Positions 8,618 to 18,069 of a DNA stretch of 64,000 nt are shown here, one piece after another. This DNA comes from Nitrospira tepida (GTDB taxonomy: Bacteria > Nitrospirota > Nitrospiria > Nitrospirales > Nitrospiraceae). A program made the translations under genes and the position numbers. Under the pieces are notes generated by a model. It had not been told where the DNA came from, did no database searches, and was given only the letters and a program-made list of their open reading frames with translations. Each line of letters starts with the position of its first letter. The first letter of the stretch is position 1. Location of the stretch: contig NZ_OX365700.1 of NCBI RefSeq assembly GCF_947241125.1, positions 4,667,962 to 4,731,961 of the forward strand. Reading direction: 5' to 3'.

Positions 8618-9082
8618 TCACGGCGACGAAGGGGAGTTGGCGGTCTGAGTCGAAGGCACGCAGGGATGGCGTTTCCAATCCTGAAGCACCTTGTCCTTGT
8701 TGAACTTGAGCGTGTACTTCATGCAGTGGAGCCGCGGATGATCGCCGCCATCCTTTCCCTGTCCGACCACCGAGGCGGCGGTATCTTTGGCGCTGGCGGC
8801 GGTCCGGCCGAACCGGCCCCAGGGATCGATTTCATCCTCGGTCATCGCATAGCGGTAGGTCCAGACGGATTCCTCATCGAGAAACGTCGTCTTCGCGGTA
8901 TGGGGCGGCCCAAGCATCTGCTCAACCTCCGCCTGAGTCGCCTTGTTGAGACCCTTGTCGAAGTATTGGTCTCGCCAGGGCCGACTGCAGCCGGTCGTGT
9001 ACACCGTCAGGACGAGCCCAATCCAGATCATCGCCAAGGCAAAATGAGACCGTCGCATGGGAGCTGTTCGGGTCTGTTCCAT
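8618..9082 (-). CDS. Predicted lipoprotein with BamE/SmpA-like segment
   Basis: A 154-residue protein with an N-terminal hydrophobic signal (HFALAMIWIGLVLTVYTTGC) ending in a lipobox-like Cys at about residue 32. The segment after it, KATQAEVEQMLGPPHTAKTTFLDEESVWTYRY, has the spacing of SmpA/OmlA/BamE-like domains (helix, xxVxxLLGxP, beta strand), but the match is by eye only. Likely outer-membrane or periplasmic. The ATG at 9082 is six bases after the upstream gene's stop, so the two are likely cotranscribed. MRRSH, eight codons in, is an alternative start. Confidence 0.65.
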   Translation of the reverse strand: MEQTRTAPMRRSHFALAMIWIGLVLTVYTTGCSRPWRDQYFDKGLNKATQAEVEQMLGPPHTAKTTFLDEESVWTYRYAMTEDEIDPWGRFGRTAASAKDTAASVVGQGKDGGDHPRLHCMKYTLKFNKDKVLQDWKRHPCVPSTQTANSPSSP

Positions 9083-9088
9083 GGCAGG

Positions 9089-9325
9089 CTACCGGCGATC
9101 GGATTCCTCACGTCCCCACAAGCGCCGCGCCGTGCAGACCAGCGCATAGCCTTGGGCCAACAACCCGGTGACGATCAGGCCAAGCGAGGTGCGCAGCCAG
9201 ATCGTCTCGGGATGTTCCAGACCATACATCCCTCCCACGAAGCCTCCGGCAATGGCCACGACCCCCGCCGTGCGGGCGATCAGCGCGCTGAATTTGGCCT
9301 GTTTGACCGCCTGTTCTCGATCCAC
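9089..9325 (-). CDS. Small two-helix membrane protein
   Basis: A 78-residue protein starting at a GTG, with two hydrophobic segments (ARTAGVVAIAGGFVGGMYGL and TSLGLIVTGLLAQGYALVC) and a charged Arg-rich C-terminal tail. No family is recognised. It sits six bases upstream of the lipoprotein gene ending at 8618 and about 60 bases downstream of the TPR gene, all on the minus strand, so it may belong to one transcript with them. Confidence 0.6.
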   Translation of the reverse strand: MDREQAVKQAKFSALIARTAGVVAIAGGFVGGMYGLEHPETIWLRTSLGLIVTGLLAQGYALVCTARRLWGREESDRR

Positions 9326-9382
9326 GATGGCTTCACGCTACACCGACTGCCTCGCCGCTGTCCATATGGCATCGACTTCGGC

Positions 9383-10132
9383 TCAACCGGATGATTTTGC
9401 CGGTTGGGGCGGCGAGAGTCCCCTCACTCGAATGCCTTGGGCGCGGGATTCAAGCGGCAGCGCCTCTTTCTCGCGCCCCATCGTCCGGAGCAGGACCGCA
9501 TAATCCTCCAGACTCTTGGCCACGTCCGGATGCATGTCGCCCAGAACCTTTTCGCGCACTGCCAGCGCGCGTCGATAGTAGGGCTCAGCATCGGCGTACC
9601 GCCCCTGCGCCGAGTAGAGCTGGCCCAGGTTGCCAAGAGTGACAGCCACCTCCACATGGTCGGGCCCGTGGACCTTCTCTTTGATAGCCAAGGCACGCTT
9701 CAATAGCGGCTCCGCTTCGCTGAACTGCCCATGGAGGCGATGCACGACGCCCAAATTATTGAGCACGGCGGCGACGTCCGGATGGTCCTCACCGTGAACC
9801 ACCTGGTAGATGGCCAAGGCCCGTCCATAGACCGGTTCCGCCTCGACGTACCGCCGTTGGGCGGCGTAGACGTCCGCCAATTGCGAGAGTGAGACCGCAA
9901 CCCGCCGATCCTCCTGCCCGAAGGTCTCGGCCTTCTTCACGGCGGCCCGGAACTGTCGCTCGGCTTCTGTGTAGTTGCGCTGTTCAAATGCGCGCTGTCC
10001 CGCCGCCAGGGTTTCCTCCCACGACCGGCTCGTGCACGAATTCCCGAACGACCCAACCGCGAGTATCAGTGCACAGGGCAGGATGAGTTGCTTGACCGCA
10101 ATCCCCGACGGAACGGTTCGGACAAATCTCAT
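9383..10132 (-). CDS. TPR-repeat lipoprotein
   Basis: A 249-residue protein with a signal peptide (LILPCALILAVGSFGNSC), a lipoprotein-type cysteine at about residue 33, and four to five tetratricopeptide repeats of about 42 residues of the kinesin-light-chain type (for example VAAVLNNLGVVHRLHGQFSE and VAVTLGNLGQLYSAQGRYAD). Such repeats form superhelical protein-binding scaffolds. A longer open frame runs into the neighbouring flavoprotein gene. The ATG at 10132 overlaps that gene's stop as ATGA, which makes it the natural start and implies coupled translation. Confidence 0.85.
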   Translation of the reverse strand: MRFVRTVPSGIAVKQLILPCALILAVGSFGNSCTSRSWEETLAAGQRAFEQRNYTEAERQFRAAVKKAETFGQEDRRVAVSLSQLADVYAAQRRYVEAEPVYGRALAIYQVVHGEDHPDVAAVLNNLGVVHRLHGQFSEAEPLLKRALAIKEKVHGPDHVEVAVTLGNLGQLYSAQGRYADAEPYYRRALAVREKVLGDMHPDVAKSLEDYAVLLRTMGREKEALPLESRAQGIRVRGLSPPQPAKSSG

Positions 10133-11535
10133 TGTTGCGCCCGGCTCCCAACATGGTCCTCGGCCTGAAGCCTGGCCACAAGTTCTTCGGCAGGATAGGT
10201 GACGATCTCCGCCAAGGTCGGATGGTAGTGCGGGATACGTAACAGATCTTGCACAGTTCCGCGGTAATACATGACGGCCGCCAGTTCGTGAACGAGTTCC
10301 CCCGCCTCCGGTCCCACGACCTGGGCGCCGAGGAGCTGGCCGGTCCGAGGGTGGCAGAGCAGCTTGACGAATCCCTGGGTCTGGCCGGAACAGAGGGCTT
10401 TGCCGTGATCGGCAAAGGGGTACGAGGCCGCAAGGTACGGGACGCCACGCCGGCGGCATACCTTTTCACTCCATCCTACGGCCGCCACCTGCGGATCGGT
10501 AAAGATGACGTCGGAGTCAAGCCGGTTATCGATCCGTTTCGGCACGGCTGTCGGATGGGTGGCGTTGTAGCCGGCGATCTCTCCCTGCTGGATGGCAATA
10601 TGCACGATGGGGTTCAGATCGTTGACATCGCCGACGGCAAAAATATGCGGCTGCGACGTCCGCATCTCCTCGTTCAGCATCATGCGACCATCCCTGACGG
10701 CCACTCCCGCCACCTCCAGATTCAACCCGGCGATGTTGGCCTTGCGCCCCAAGGCTTGCAGGATCAGCTCGGCGGCCACGCTTCGAACCCGACCGGCCTG
10801 TTCGAATTCGACCACCTTCTCGCCGCCTTGGCAGGTCACGCGCCTCACTTGACAGTCCAGGTGCACCTCGATGCCTTCCTGCCGAAACGCCGTTTCCACC
10901 GTTTGTCCGACCTCGTCATCGAAATCGGACAGGAGATGGTCCCCCCTTTGCAGGATCATGACGCAGGAACCGATGCGCGCGAAGAACTGCCCGAACTCCG
11001 TGGCGACGGCGCCGCCTCCAAGGACAACCAGCGAGGCCGGCTGCTCACGGAGGTCCAAGATGCTGTCGCTGGTTTCATAGCCCGCTTCCTTCAACCCTGG
11101 AATGGGGACGTCGCAGGGGATCGACCCGGTCGCGACGATGAACGAGCGGGCCGTCAGCACGGTTTCTCCGACCAGAATTTCGTGGGGGGATGTAAACCGG
11201 GCGCGCGCTTGGTAGAGCGTAAAGCGTGGATCCTTCAGCGCCTTGATCCTGTCCTCCGCAAATTCTTGGACCAGGCGATTTTTTCGATCGACAATGGCGC
11301 TCAAGTCCGCGCGCACCGGGACCGGCTCTAATCCGAATTCCTTGGCTCGCTTCATCAGCGCGGCGATCTCCGCCGAGCGCAAGATCGCCTTGCTGGGCAT
11401 GCAGCCCCGCAGGATACAGAGCCCGCCGAGCGGACCCTGGTCGACAATCCCGACGTCGGCCCCCGCGTCGCGGGCCGTTCGCGCCGCCGCGTAGCCTGCC
11501 GATCCGCCGCCGATGACGATGACATCGTGAGTCAT
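10129..11535 (-). CDS. Dihydrolipoamide dehydrogenase / mercuric reductase-like flavoprotein
   Basis: A 468-residue pyridine nucleotide-disulfide oxidoreductase. The FAD motif (VIVIGGGSAGYAAA) is at the N-terminus. The redox-active pair is GGLCILRGCMPSK (C-x4-C, about residues 38-50), followed by a second NAD(P) Rossmann motif VVLGGGAVATEFGQFF and the C-terminal dimerisation domain with HYHPTLAEIV, carrying the His-Glu acid-base pair. It could be a soluble lipoamide dehydrogenase or a related disulfide or quinone reductase. No E2 or lipoyl gene is nearby and MerA-specific C-terminal cysteines are absent, so substrate is not assigned. The ATG at 11535 is preferred over the GTG-type extension. 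Confidence 0.85.
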   Translation of the reverse strand: MTHDVIVIGGGSAGYAAARTARDAGADVGIVDQGPLGGLCILRGCMPSKAILRSAEIAALMKRAKEFGLEPVPVRADLSAIVDRKNRLVQEFAEDRIKALKDPRFTLYQARARFTSPHEILVGETVLTARSFIVATGSIPCDVPIPGLKEAGYETSDSILDLREQPASLVVLGGGAVATEFGQFFARIGSCVMILQRGDHLLSDFDDEVGQTVETAFRQEGIEVHLDCQVRRVTCQGGEKVVEFEQAGRVRSVAAELILQALGRKANIAGLNLEVAGVAVRDGRMMLNEEMRTSQPHIFAVGDVNDLNPIVHIAIQQGEIAGYNATHPTAVPKRIDNRLDSDVIFTDPQVAAVGWSEKVCRRRGVPYLAASYPFADHGKALCSGQTQGFVKLLCHPRTGQLLGAQVVGPEAGELVHELAAVMYYRGTVQDLLRIPHYHPTLAEIVTYPAEELVARLQAEDHVGSRAQQ

Positions 11536-12059
11536 GGGGTCCGTACTGCCCAAGCAGAGTGCCGCCTGCGAGGTTGCCGACGCGCCCTATTGTAGCGAAG
11601 TCGATCGCCGGTTGGCGAAGGTCTTTCCGGCCTGCGCAGGACGGGGCCACTCAACTGTCCAGGCCTCCTTTGACGTGACGTTGGCCTCCTCCAGCGAAGG
11701 AGGGTCCCGCTTCAGTATTGACAGAGCGGCCCTGGCTGGTCCCGTTTCCGACAACTGCCCGTTGTGCAGCGTCCAAGTCCCTTGCTAGAGTGTGGATGCG
11801 ATGGGCAGGAGGCAGGACAATCGAGCCCGCACCAGAGGCAACAGCCGTAGGCCGGACTCCGGAACGGCCTCGCGCCTGACCTCGTATGGGCGTGATCGCT
11901 CGTCGCTTCCGTTACGGGTCTTGCGTCTCCTTCCGTTTACGATCGCGTCCGTCATGCTCCTCCCCTGGAATCTCCCGTAATCCGGCAAATGCCGTCCTCC
12001 TGCCCGGGAGGCGTCACCCATCGGGTATACTAAGAGCCATGCCGGGAGGATCGACCCCC
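11536..12059. other. Long gene-poor spacer
   Basis: About 520 bases between the flavoprotein and DUF1653 genes. The only candidate reading frame with a plausible ribosome site is the minus-strand 11785-11955 (listed separately, low confidence). A TATACT sequence at 12026-12031, about 30 bases before the DUF1653 start, could be a -10 element for that gene. I see no RNA gene or repeat. Confidence 0.5.
11785..11955 (-). CDS. Possible small basic protein
   Basis: A 56-codon frame starting MTDAIVNGRRRKTRNG with GGGGAGGAG immediately upstream of the ATG. Spacing is short, about three bases, and the composition is Arg-rich like random translation of GC-rich DNA. No family recognised. It may not be a gene. 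Confidence 0.22.
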   Translation of the reverse strand: MTDAIVNGRRRKTRNGSDERSRPYEVRREAVPESGLRLLPLVRARLSCLLPIASTL

Positions 12060-12278
12060 ATGACCACCGTGCGACCGGGCCGATATCGCCATTACAAGGG
12101 AAAGGAGTATCGCGTCATCGCCTGTGCGAAACACAGCGAAACGGACGAAGAATTGGTGGTCTATCGGGCGTTATACGGAAATTTCGACCTGTGGGTGAGG
12201 CCCAAGACCCTGTTTGTAGAGACGGTCACGGTCAACGGCAAGACGGTGCCTCGATTTACCTATCTCGGAGCGCACTGA
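12060..12278 (+). CDS. DUF1653 domain protein
   Basis: A 72-residue protein reading MTTVRPGRYRHYKGKEYRVI, then AKHSETDEELVVYRALYG, DLWVRPKTLFVETV and PRFTYLG. This is the complete DUF1653 domain signature (GxYxHYKGxxYxVxxxAxHSET, then WVRPxxxF). The domain is small, beta-rich and of unknown function. An upstream in-frame ATG at 12039 is possible, but GGGAGGA at 12044-12050 better fits the start at 12060. The last 19 bases overlap the 3' end of the convergent MEKHLA gene. Confidence 0.85.
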   Translation: MTTVRPGRYRHYKGKEYRVIACAKHSETDEELVVYRALYGNFDLWVRPKTLFVETVTVNGKTVPRFTYLGAH

Positions 12279-12763
12279 CCCCCATCCAGAAACGTCCAGG
12301 TCACAAACGTGGCGGCCTGCCCCTGCCGCCGTCTCTGTGGATCATGCACATTCCACACGGTCGCGCCCTCGACCAGAAATCGACGCCCGGTCCGCGAGAT
12401 GCGGATGCCGCGGTAATCGTCGATATAGCCCTGGCCCGCGGCCCGCATCAGCATCCGTTCCCGCTCAGCCTGGTTGACCGGTTCCGCCGTCAGGCGCGAA
12501 GGGGTGCGGGTAAGTTCCGCCCACGTCACCTCCCACAGGTTCAAGGCTTGTTGGTTCCCATAATTCAGGATCGGATCCTCTTCCATTCCATGTGAGACGA
12601 CGACCAATGGAGCGGAAAAGAGGGCTGACGCCTGGGCTGCTGCCGACCCTTCCCGAGGGAGCAATTCCCTTCCGGTCCAGTCCCGAAAACTGTCCAGCAA
12701 CCATTGCGCCCACCTGACCAAGCCGGGCTCTAACCAAGGGGTCTGCGTTGACTGTGTATCCAT
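12260..12763 (-). CDS. MEKHLA domain protein
   Basis: A 167-residue cytoplasmic protein. The segment VVVSHGMEEDPILNYGNQQALNLWEVTWAEL and the following LTAEPVNQAERERML match the MEKHLA domain, a PAS-related sensory fold found alone in bacteria and at the end of plant HD-ZIP III proteins. It would sense a small molecule or redox state, but the ligand is unknown. It ends antisense to the DUF1653 gene with a 19-base overlap. Confidence 0.85.
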   Translation of the reverse strand: MDTQSTQTPWLEPGLVRWAQWLLDSFRDWTGRELLPREGSAAAQASALFSAPLVVVSHGMEEDPILNYGNQQALNLWEVTWAELTRTPSRLTAEPVNQAERERMLMRAAGQGYIDDYRGIRISRTGRRFLVEGATVWNVHDPQRRRQGQAATFVTWTFLDGGQCAPR

Positions 12764-12836
12764 CTCGCCGGGCCTCGGAACAGGACTCGCTGCCTGCCCG
12801 GCCTAGTTAGCATGGATCAGGGCTGGGGCTCAATCG

Positions 12837-13529
12837 TCAACGGCGAGAGGGCTTGCGCAGGTAGCGGATGAACAACGGTTCTCCATTCCTGCCCATGAGG
12901 GTCATCACAAGGTCGCCGGTTCCCACGGACACTGGATGGTTTGGATTCTGTCGGTCTGAAGTGATCGTGAGGCATTGCCAGGTCTCTGCGGCGGCCCCTG
13001 GCCCGCTCGATTTCACCATGACCAACCCGGGATAGTCGGGGTCCATCTCGTATCGAAGGACCGACGGGACCTTGCCAAGGATGTGGCCAGGCGACTCGAT
13101 GAAGGCCTTGGGCGAGTGTGCCGATTTCATCGACCCATCGATAGAGAATTGAAAGAGTTGATGAGGATAGAGGTAGGGAGCTGTCGGGTCTTTGGCACGA
13201 AACCTGGCGCTGTAGGTCACCAACTGCCAGGTGCCTAGCAGATCCATCCTCCGGCAGGAACGGGTCGCGGAAGAGTCGATCTCCAGCGAGGCCGCGATTG
13301 AAGGGAGCGGCATCGCTTTCGATGAGAGGTCTCCCGCCCAACTAAACCGGCCCATGGTATCGAGACTCAGGAACCCAAGGCAGGCAACAAGGAAGGTCCA
13401 AGAAATGATTCGATGTCCGGAGAGAGGATGACTCCTGCCCATCATTCGCGTGAACCTGTGATCGCCATGATGAATCGGCCGGCCAGTGGAGCGGAGCGGC
13501 AACTCACTCGTTCTTGTCGTGGTGCTCAT
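12837..13529 (-). CDS. Exported protein with lipocalin-like segment
   Basis: A frame of up to 230 residues. The hydrophobic stretch [20 protein letters not shown] looks like a signal peptide or anchor. The mature part contains [14 protein letters not shown] and [13 protein letters not shown], resembling lipocalin-like domains (LxGTWxLxS). The start is uncertain: GTG/ATG codons at 13529 lie inside the downstream end of the zinc-binding gene (13504-13731), while an ATG pair at 13445/13442 would put the signal peptide closer to the N-terminus. Neither has a strong ribosome site. Function unknown. Confidence 0.6.
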   Translation of the reverse strand: MSTTTRTSELPLRSTGRPIHHGDHRFTRMMGRSHPLSGHRIISWTFLVACLGFLSLDTMGRFSWAGDLSSKAMPLPSIAASLEIDSSATRSCRRMDLLGTWQLVTYSARFRAKDPTAPYLYPHQLFQFSIDGSMKSAHSPKAFIESPGHILGKVPSVLRYEMDPDYPGLVMVKSSGPGAAAETWQCLTITSDRQNPNHPVSVGTGDLVMTLMGRNGEPLFIRYLRKPSRR

Positions 13530-13731
13530 CGGCTTGCCTGGTTCGCTTCCGGGTCGAGGCCGCCTGCCGATCCTCGATCATCCGGCATTCGCAAAAGGAG
13601 ACCTGGCGAGCATCCGCCTTAATCGACACGATCATCGAACCACAGTGGGGGCAGCCCAGCGGGTCGGACTGGCGCCAGATAGTCCAGCGCGGAATTCTGA
13701 TGCGCTCGGCATCGACCGGTCGTGATTTCAT
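13504..13731 (-). CDS. Small Cys-rich (zinc-ribbon-like) protein
   Basis: A 75-residue frame, [19 protein letters not shown], with CPHCG at about residue 27 and CEC about 20 residues later, enough for one zinc site, and a highly charged tail ([17 protein letters not shown]). The longer frame reaching 13896 would run through the leuC promoter, so the ATG at 13731 is preferred, although its ribosome site (GAGCAGG) is weak. Function unknown. Its tail overlaps the possible upstream start of the lipocalin-like gene. Confidence 0.5.
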   Translation of the reverse strand: MKSRPVDAERIRIPRWTIWRQSDPLGCPHCGSMIVSIKADARQVSFCECRMIEDRQAASTRKRTRQADEHHDKNE

Positions 13732-13791
13732 ACCTGCTCTTTCGGTTTCCTGCGCCCGACACTTGAAGGGATGGTCCCGGGCAGATGCCTC

Positions 13792-13822
13792 TTGCCTCGC
13801 CGGCACGCGACACATGTATAAT
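13792..13822 (+). promoter_or_regulatory. Candidate sigma-70 promoter for leuCD
   Basis: A perfect -10 hexamer TATAAT at 13817-13822 lies about 58 bases before the leuC ATG. A TTGCCT at 13792-13797 could be the -35, although the 19-base spacing is longer than the ideal 17. Confidence 0.5.
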
Positions 13823-13879
13823 GCTTGGCCTAAGTGTAGCACGCTCATCATCACGTCAAGACGGATCCGAGGATTTTCG

Positions 13880-15301
13880 ATGGCCGGCCAGACCATGTTC
13901 GAAAAAATCTGGAATGCCCATGTGGTTCGCGAGGAACCGGACGGGACGACGCTCCTCTACATCGACCGCCATCTTGTGCATGAAGTGACCTCACCCCAGG
14001 CATTTGAAGGCCTCAAGCTGGCGGGCCGTAAGCCTCGGCGGCCCGGGTCGGTGCTGGCCGTGCCCGATCACAATGTTCCGACGACCGACCGTCGCCTGGG
14101 TATCGCGGACCCCATCAGCGCCAAGCAGATTGCGACGCTTGAAGAGAACTGCCGCGATTTCGGCATCACCCTCTACAAGATGAGCGATCCCCGCCAAGGG
14201 ATCGTCCACGTGATCGGGCCGGAGCAGGGCTTCACCTTGCCGGGGATGACCATCGTCTGCGGCGACTCCCATACGTCGACGCACGGAGCCTTCGGAGCGC
14301 TGGCGTTCGGCATCGGCACGAGCGAGGTTGAGCACGTGCTCGCCACCCAATGTCTTATCCAGAAACGGCCCAAGACCATGGAGGTACGGGTCGAGGGGGA
14401 GTTGTCGCGGCACTGCTCAGCCAAGGACATCGTTCTGGCCATCATCGGCAAGATCGGCACGGCCGGGGGCACAGGTTACGTGATCGAATACACCGGAGCG
14501 GCCATTCGCGCCCTCACAATGGAAGGCCGGATGACCCTCTGCAACATGTCGATCGAAGCCGGTGCGCGGGCCGGGCTCGTGGCTCCGGACGACCGGACCA
14601 TGGAATATCTCAGAGGACGTCCCCTCGCCCCTAAGGGAGACCTCTTTGAACGGGCCCAGCGAGCCTGGATGGACCTGCCCTCGGACCCCGAGGCCACATT
14701 CGACCGTCAGGTTCACCTGCGGGCCGAGGAGATTGCTCCTCAGATCACATGGGGCACAAGCCCCGGCATGGTGGCGGGCGTGGATGCGAAGGTGCCGGAC
14801 CCTCGCGATATGCCGGACGAGAAATCGCGGGCCTCGACCGAACGGGCGCTGGAATACATGGGACTCACACCCGGCACTCCGTTTTCCGAGATCGCAATCG
14901 ACCGGGTGTTTATCGGCTCATGCACGAACTCACGGATCGAGGACCTGCGCCTGGCCGCGCAATACGCCAAGGGCAAGCAGGTGGCCAAGACCGTGCGCGC
15001 GATGGTGGTGCCGGGGTCCGGTTTGGTCAAACAACAGGCCGAGGACGAGGGATTGGACCGGATCTTCAAGGAGGCGGGATTCGAATGGAGGGAGCCGGGC
15101 TGCAGCATGTGCCTGGCGATGAATGCGGACGTGCTTCAGCCGGGTGAGCGCTGCGCCTCCACCAGCAACCGAAACTTCGAAGGCCGTCAAGGCGCCGGCG
15201 GCCGGACGCACCTCGTGTCCCCGGCCATGGCCGTAGCGGCGGCGGTGGAAGGCCATTTCGTGGACATTCGTTATTGGCCGTCGTCACCGATGAGGAATTG
15301 A
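13880..15301 (+). CDS. leuC: 3-isopropylmalate dehydratase large subunit
   Basis: A 473-residue aconitase-superfamily subunit that, with LeuD, isomerises 2-isopropylmalate to 3-isopropylmalate in leucine biosynthesis. Visible signatures: [12 protein letters not shown] at the start, [43 protein letters not shown], and the [4Fe-4S] cysteine motifs [12 protein letters not shown] and [11 protein letters not shown]. The much longer upstream frame is rejected because the ATG at 13880 has GAGGA at the right distance and yields the normal family length. It overlaps leuD by one base (TGATG). No leuA or leuB is in the window. Confidence 0.97.
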   Translation: MAGQTMFEKIWNAHVVREEPDGTTLLYIDRHLVHEVTSPQAFEGLKLAGRKPRRPGSVLAVPDHNVPTTDRRLGIADPISAKQIATLEENCRDFGITLYKMSDPRQGIVHVIGPEQGFTLPGMTIVCGDSHTSTHGAFGALAFGIGTSEVEHVLATQCLIQKRPKTMEVRVEGELSRHCSAKDIVLAIIGKIGTAGGTGYVIEYTGAAIRALTMEGRMTLCNMSIEAGARAGLVAPDDRTMEYLRGRPLAPKGDLFERAQRAWMDLPSDPEATFDRQVHLRAEEIAPQITWGTSPGMVAGVDAKVPDPRDMPDEKSRASTERALEYMGLTPGTPFSEIAIDRVFIGSCTNSRIEDLRLAAQYAKGKQVAKTVRAMVVPGSGLVKQQAEDEGLDRIFKEAGFEWREPGCSMCLAMNADVLQPGERCASTSNRNFEGRQGAGGRTHLVSPAMAVAAAVEGHFVDIRYWPSSPMRN

Positions 15302-15918
15302 TGCAGCCCTTCACCACCCTGACAGGCTTGGTCGCCCTGCTCGATCGGGTCAATGTCGATACCGATCAGATCATCCCCAAGCAGTTTCTCAAGACCATCA
15401 AGCGGACGGGCCTCAAGGAAGGCCTGTTCTACGACTGGCGCCGCAAGGCGGACGGTTCACCCGATCCCGATTTTTTTCTGAACCAAGCGCGCTATCAGGG
15501 CGCCGCGATCCTGTTGACGCGCGACAATTTCGGTTGTGGCTCGTCCCGCGAACATGCGCCGTGGGCGCTGCTCGACCAGGGATTCCGGTGCCTGATCGCG
15601 CCCAGCTTTGCCGACATCTTCTTTAACAATTGCTTCCAGAACGGGATTCTGCCGATCGTGCTCAAGCCGGATGAGGTGCAGACACTGTTTCGGGAAGCTG
15701 CGGAGTCGCCCGGTTATCAGCTCACCGTTGATTTGGCTGCCCAGTCCGTATCGAGCCCTCGCGGCAGCCGGTTCCGGTTTGAGATCGATTCCTTTCGGAA
15801 GGACTGCCTGCTGAACGGCCTCGACGCCATCGGCCTCAGTCTCAAACATGAGCCGGCCATTGCCGCCTATGAAGCCAGGCGAAAAGCGGAAGCCCCCTGG
15901 TTGTTTCCCGACCTTTAG
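15301..15918 (+). CDS. leuD: 3-isopropylmalate dehydratase small subunit
   Basis: A 205-residue swivel-domain subunit partnering LeuC. It shows the family blocks [59 protein letters not shown] and a C-terminal [10 protein letters not shown]. The start overlaps the leuC stop as TGATG, giving tight coupling and 1:1 stoichiometry. The length equals typical bacterial LeuD (about 200). Confidence 0.97.
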   Translation: MQPFTTLTGLVALLDRVNVDTDQIIPKQFLKTIKRTGLKEGLFYDWRRKADGSPDPDFFLNQARYQGAAILLTRDNFGCGSSREHAPWALLDQGFRCLIAPSFADIFFNNCFQNGILPIVLKPDEVQTLFREAAESPGYQLTVDLAAQSVSSPRGSRFRFEIDSFRKDCLLNGLDAIGLSLKHEPAIAAYEARRKAEAPWLFPDL

Positions 15919-16001
15919 CACAGAATGAGACGCTGGCCTCCTCTTCATCCGATCGAGTTCGATCGAATGATTCGACGCTTCCATTGGCGACCGTCGTGTC
16001 T

Positions 16002-16367
16002 ATGCTGAAAATCATTGCCTCGCTGCTCCTGGTCATCCTGGTCGTGGGAGGCCTTTACCTGGCCGTGGTCCTCAATGTCAGCTATTCGGACGGCGACCGG
16101 ACTGGCTACCTCCAGAAATTTTCCCGCAAGGGCTGGCTCTGTAAGACCTACGAAGGCGAACTCGCCATGACGACCGTACCGGGCGTCGCGCCCGTCCTCT
16201 GGACGTTCTCCGTCTGGGACGAAAAGGTGGCGCAGGATGTGAACGCCCGATTAGGCAAGCGCGTGGTGGTGCATTACAAAGAGCATCGTGGCATACCGAC
16301 GAATTGTTTCGGGGAAACCGACTATTACGTGGACCATATCTCGGACGTTCCCGACCAGCCGGAATAG
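16002..16367 (+). CDS. Membrane-anchored protein of unknown function
   Basis: A 121-residue protein with one N-terminal transmembrane or signal segment (MLKIIASLLLVILVVGGLYLAVVLNV) and a soluble part with SDGDRTGYLQKFSRKGWLCKTYEGEL and VVVHYKEHRGIPTNCFGETDYYV. This conserved pattern (GxRxGxLxKFSxKGWxCKTxEGEL) recurs in hypothetical proteins that databases sometimes mislabel as 6-phosphogluconate dehydrogenase; there is no dehydrogenase domain. Two cysteines are in the exported part. It is likely periplasm-facing. MATVVS six codons upstream is a possible alternative start. Confidence 0.72.
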   Translation: MLKIIASLLLVILVVGGLYLAVVLNVSYSDGDRTGYLQKFSRKGWLCKTYEGELAMTTVPGVAPVLWTFSVWDEKVAQDVNARLGKRVVVHYKEHRGIPTNCFGETDYYVDHISDVPDQPE

Positions 16368-16467
16368 TTTTTCCCTTTTCTCTCTCCTCACGCCGGCCGG
16401 AACTGGTATCCTCAAAAGAAGAAGAGATTCCCCCGGCGGATTTCATCGCTACCGTGAAAGGCGATCA

Positions 16468-17250
16468 ATGGAACGCGAGCAGGCGGTCCTGTGCGAAGCC
16501 GTGATCGAGGCCGGACAGCGAGCCCTTCATTTGGCCAGCGCCGGCTTCGAGACCATGACCAAGTCCGACTCTTCGCCGGTCACCTCGGCCGATCTCGAAG
16601 TCAACCGGATGCTGGAAAAGGCGCTGCTGGATGCGTTCCCGAAAGACGGCTGGCTCTCGGAAGAATCGCCCGATCCCCAGACGCGACTCTCCAAGCCCCG
16701 GGTCTGGGTCGTCGATCCCATCGACGGAACCAGGGCTTTCATGAGGGGCCGTCCGCACTTTGTGATCTCGGTCGCGCTCGTCGAACTGGGTCACGTTGTC
16801 CTGGGGGCCGTCTACAATCCTTCGACCGGAGAGCTCTTTACGGCGGCTAGGGGAAACGGAACCCGTCTCAACGGCAACGCGGTCCGCGCCGATGCCCCGG
16901 CTTCGCCGCGTCTCAGCTTGCTCGTCAATCCCTATGAGTTCGAGCGGGGCCGTTTCAAGGCCATCGCCGACACCGTTGATTGCCGACCTCTCGGTTCGAT
17001 TGCCTACAGTCTGGCCTTGGTGGCCTCGGGCGCTGTGGCCGCGACGATCACCTTTGAACGGGAGAACGAATGGGATGTCGCGGCGGGAGCCATCCTGATC
17101 GAGGAGGCTGGAGGGAGCATCTCAGACCTGCATAGTCGCGCGTTTCGCTTCAATCAAACTGTCCCCACGTTCGAAGGAACGATCGCCGCCTCCTCGGAAG
17201 CTCGCCCGGCCATTCAAGAACTGCTACATCAACTCCACCGCCCGACGTAG
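16468..17250 (+). CDS. CysQ-like 3'(2'),5'-bisphosphate nucleotidase (inositol monophosphatase family)
   Basis: A 260-residue Mg-dependent phosphatase. Metal-binding residues are in EESP (Glu65-Glu66), DPIDGT (Asp83, Asp86) and the C-terminal NEWDVAAGAILIEEAGG. KSDSSPVTSADLEVNR at 32-47 is the CysQ-type start of the family. CysQ hydrolyses 3'-phosphoadenosine 5'-phosphate produced in sulfate assimilation, and some homologues act on inositol phosphates; the sequence does not separate these firmly. The ATG at 16468 gives normal family length. The next gene starts 13 bases downstream. Confidence 0.85.
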   Translation: MEREQAVLCEAVIEAGQRALHLASAGFETMTKSDSSPVTSADLEVNRMLEKALLDAFPKDGWLSEESPDPQTRLSKPRVWVVDPIDGTRAFMRGRPHFVISVALVELGHVVLGAVYNPSTGELFTAARGNGTRLNGNAVRADAPASPRLSLLVNPYEFERGRFKAIADTVDCRPLGSIAYSLALVASGAVAATITFERENEWDVAAGAILIEEAGGSISDLHSRAFRFNQTVPTFEGTIAASSEARPAIQELLHQLHRPT

Positions 17251-17263
17251 CCCCCATCTCGCC

Positions 17264-18022
17264 ATGCAACGAACCAAGAGATTCGCCCTGATCGGACTCG
17301 GGATTATCGCCGCCTTCGCCGTCCTGCTGCCGCTGTTATGCGAAACGCTGCTCCGTCGAGCCGTGGAAGACATCGGCTCTGGGCTGACCAAGACCCCGGT
17401 TCAGTTGCGGGAGGTGGATCTGTCTCTGTTCTCCGGACAGCTCGTTCTGAAAGATTTGAGCGTCGGGAATCCGCCGGACTACCAGGCGCCGGTTGCCCTG
17501 AGCGTTCGCGCGATTCGCATCTCCCTTGACTGGTCGAGCCTCTTCCACCGTCCCATTCTGATTCGTGAGGTCGTGATCGAGGGACCGGAGGTGACGCTTG
17601 AAGGCAGCTCGACACGCAATAATCTGACGACCCTTCGCGATCAGGTGCAGGCGGCCACGAACGGCACTGCCGCCGGACCTGCGCCCAAAGGGAGTCGTCC
17701 GTCCAGAGAAGCAGAGTTGGCTCCCGTCATCGTCACCAGGCTCCGGATCGTGGACACCAGGCTGAATATGCTGCTGCGGGCGGGTTCGGTTGAAACGAAC
17801 GTGCGGGGAGTCTCCCTGCGCGAGATCACGCTGAAAGACCTGGGAAGCGCGGCCCATACGACCTCGTTCGAAGACATCACGGCTCAGATACTGGCAGCCT
17901 TGGCTGCGGAGGTGACAGGGGCTGTGGCAAAGAGCGGGACCGGCATGATCGAGGAAGCCGGGAAGAAGGCGGGACGCTCCCTTTCGGAGGCCGTCGAGGG
18001 GGTGAAGGGCCTGTTCAAATAA
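17264..18022 (+). CDS. AsmA-like membrane-anchored protein
   Basis: A 252-residue protein with an N-terminal transmembrane segment (FALIGLGIIAAFAVLLPLLC) followed by a beta-rich periplasmic region: VQLREVDLSLFSGQLVLKDLSVGNPPDYQ, AIRISLDWSSLF, IREVVIEGPEVTLEGSSTRNNLTTL. This matches the AsmA/DUF748 pattern of repeated lipid-transfer-like strands, which begins many envelope-spanning proteins. It is much shorter than full AsmA proteins (600 or more), so it is a short variant. The C-terminus has a possible amphipathic helix (SLSEAVEGVKGLFK). Role in envelope lipid homeostasis is inference. Confidence 0.65.
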   Translation: MQRTKRFALIGLGIIAAFAVLLPLLCETLLRRAVEDIGSGLTKTPVQLREVDLSLFSGQLVLKDLSVGNPPDYQAPVALSVRAIRISLDWSSLFHRPILIREVVIEGPEVTLEGSSTRNNLTTLRDQVQAATNGTAAGPAPKGSRPSREAELAPVIVTRLRIVDTRLNMLLRAGSVETNVRGVSLREITLKDLGSAAHTTSFEDITAQILAALAAEVTGAVAKSGTGMIEEAGKKAGRSLSEAVEGVKGLFK

Positions 18023-18069
18023 CCAAGGACAGACAGCGTGGTCACGAATGGCAATCTGCTCTTAAACGG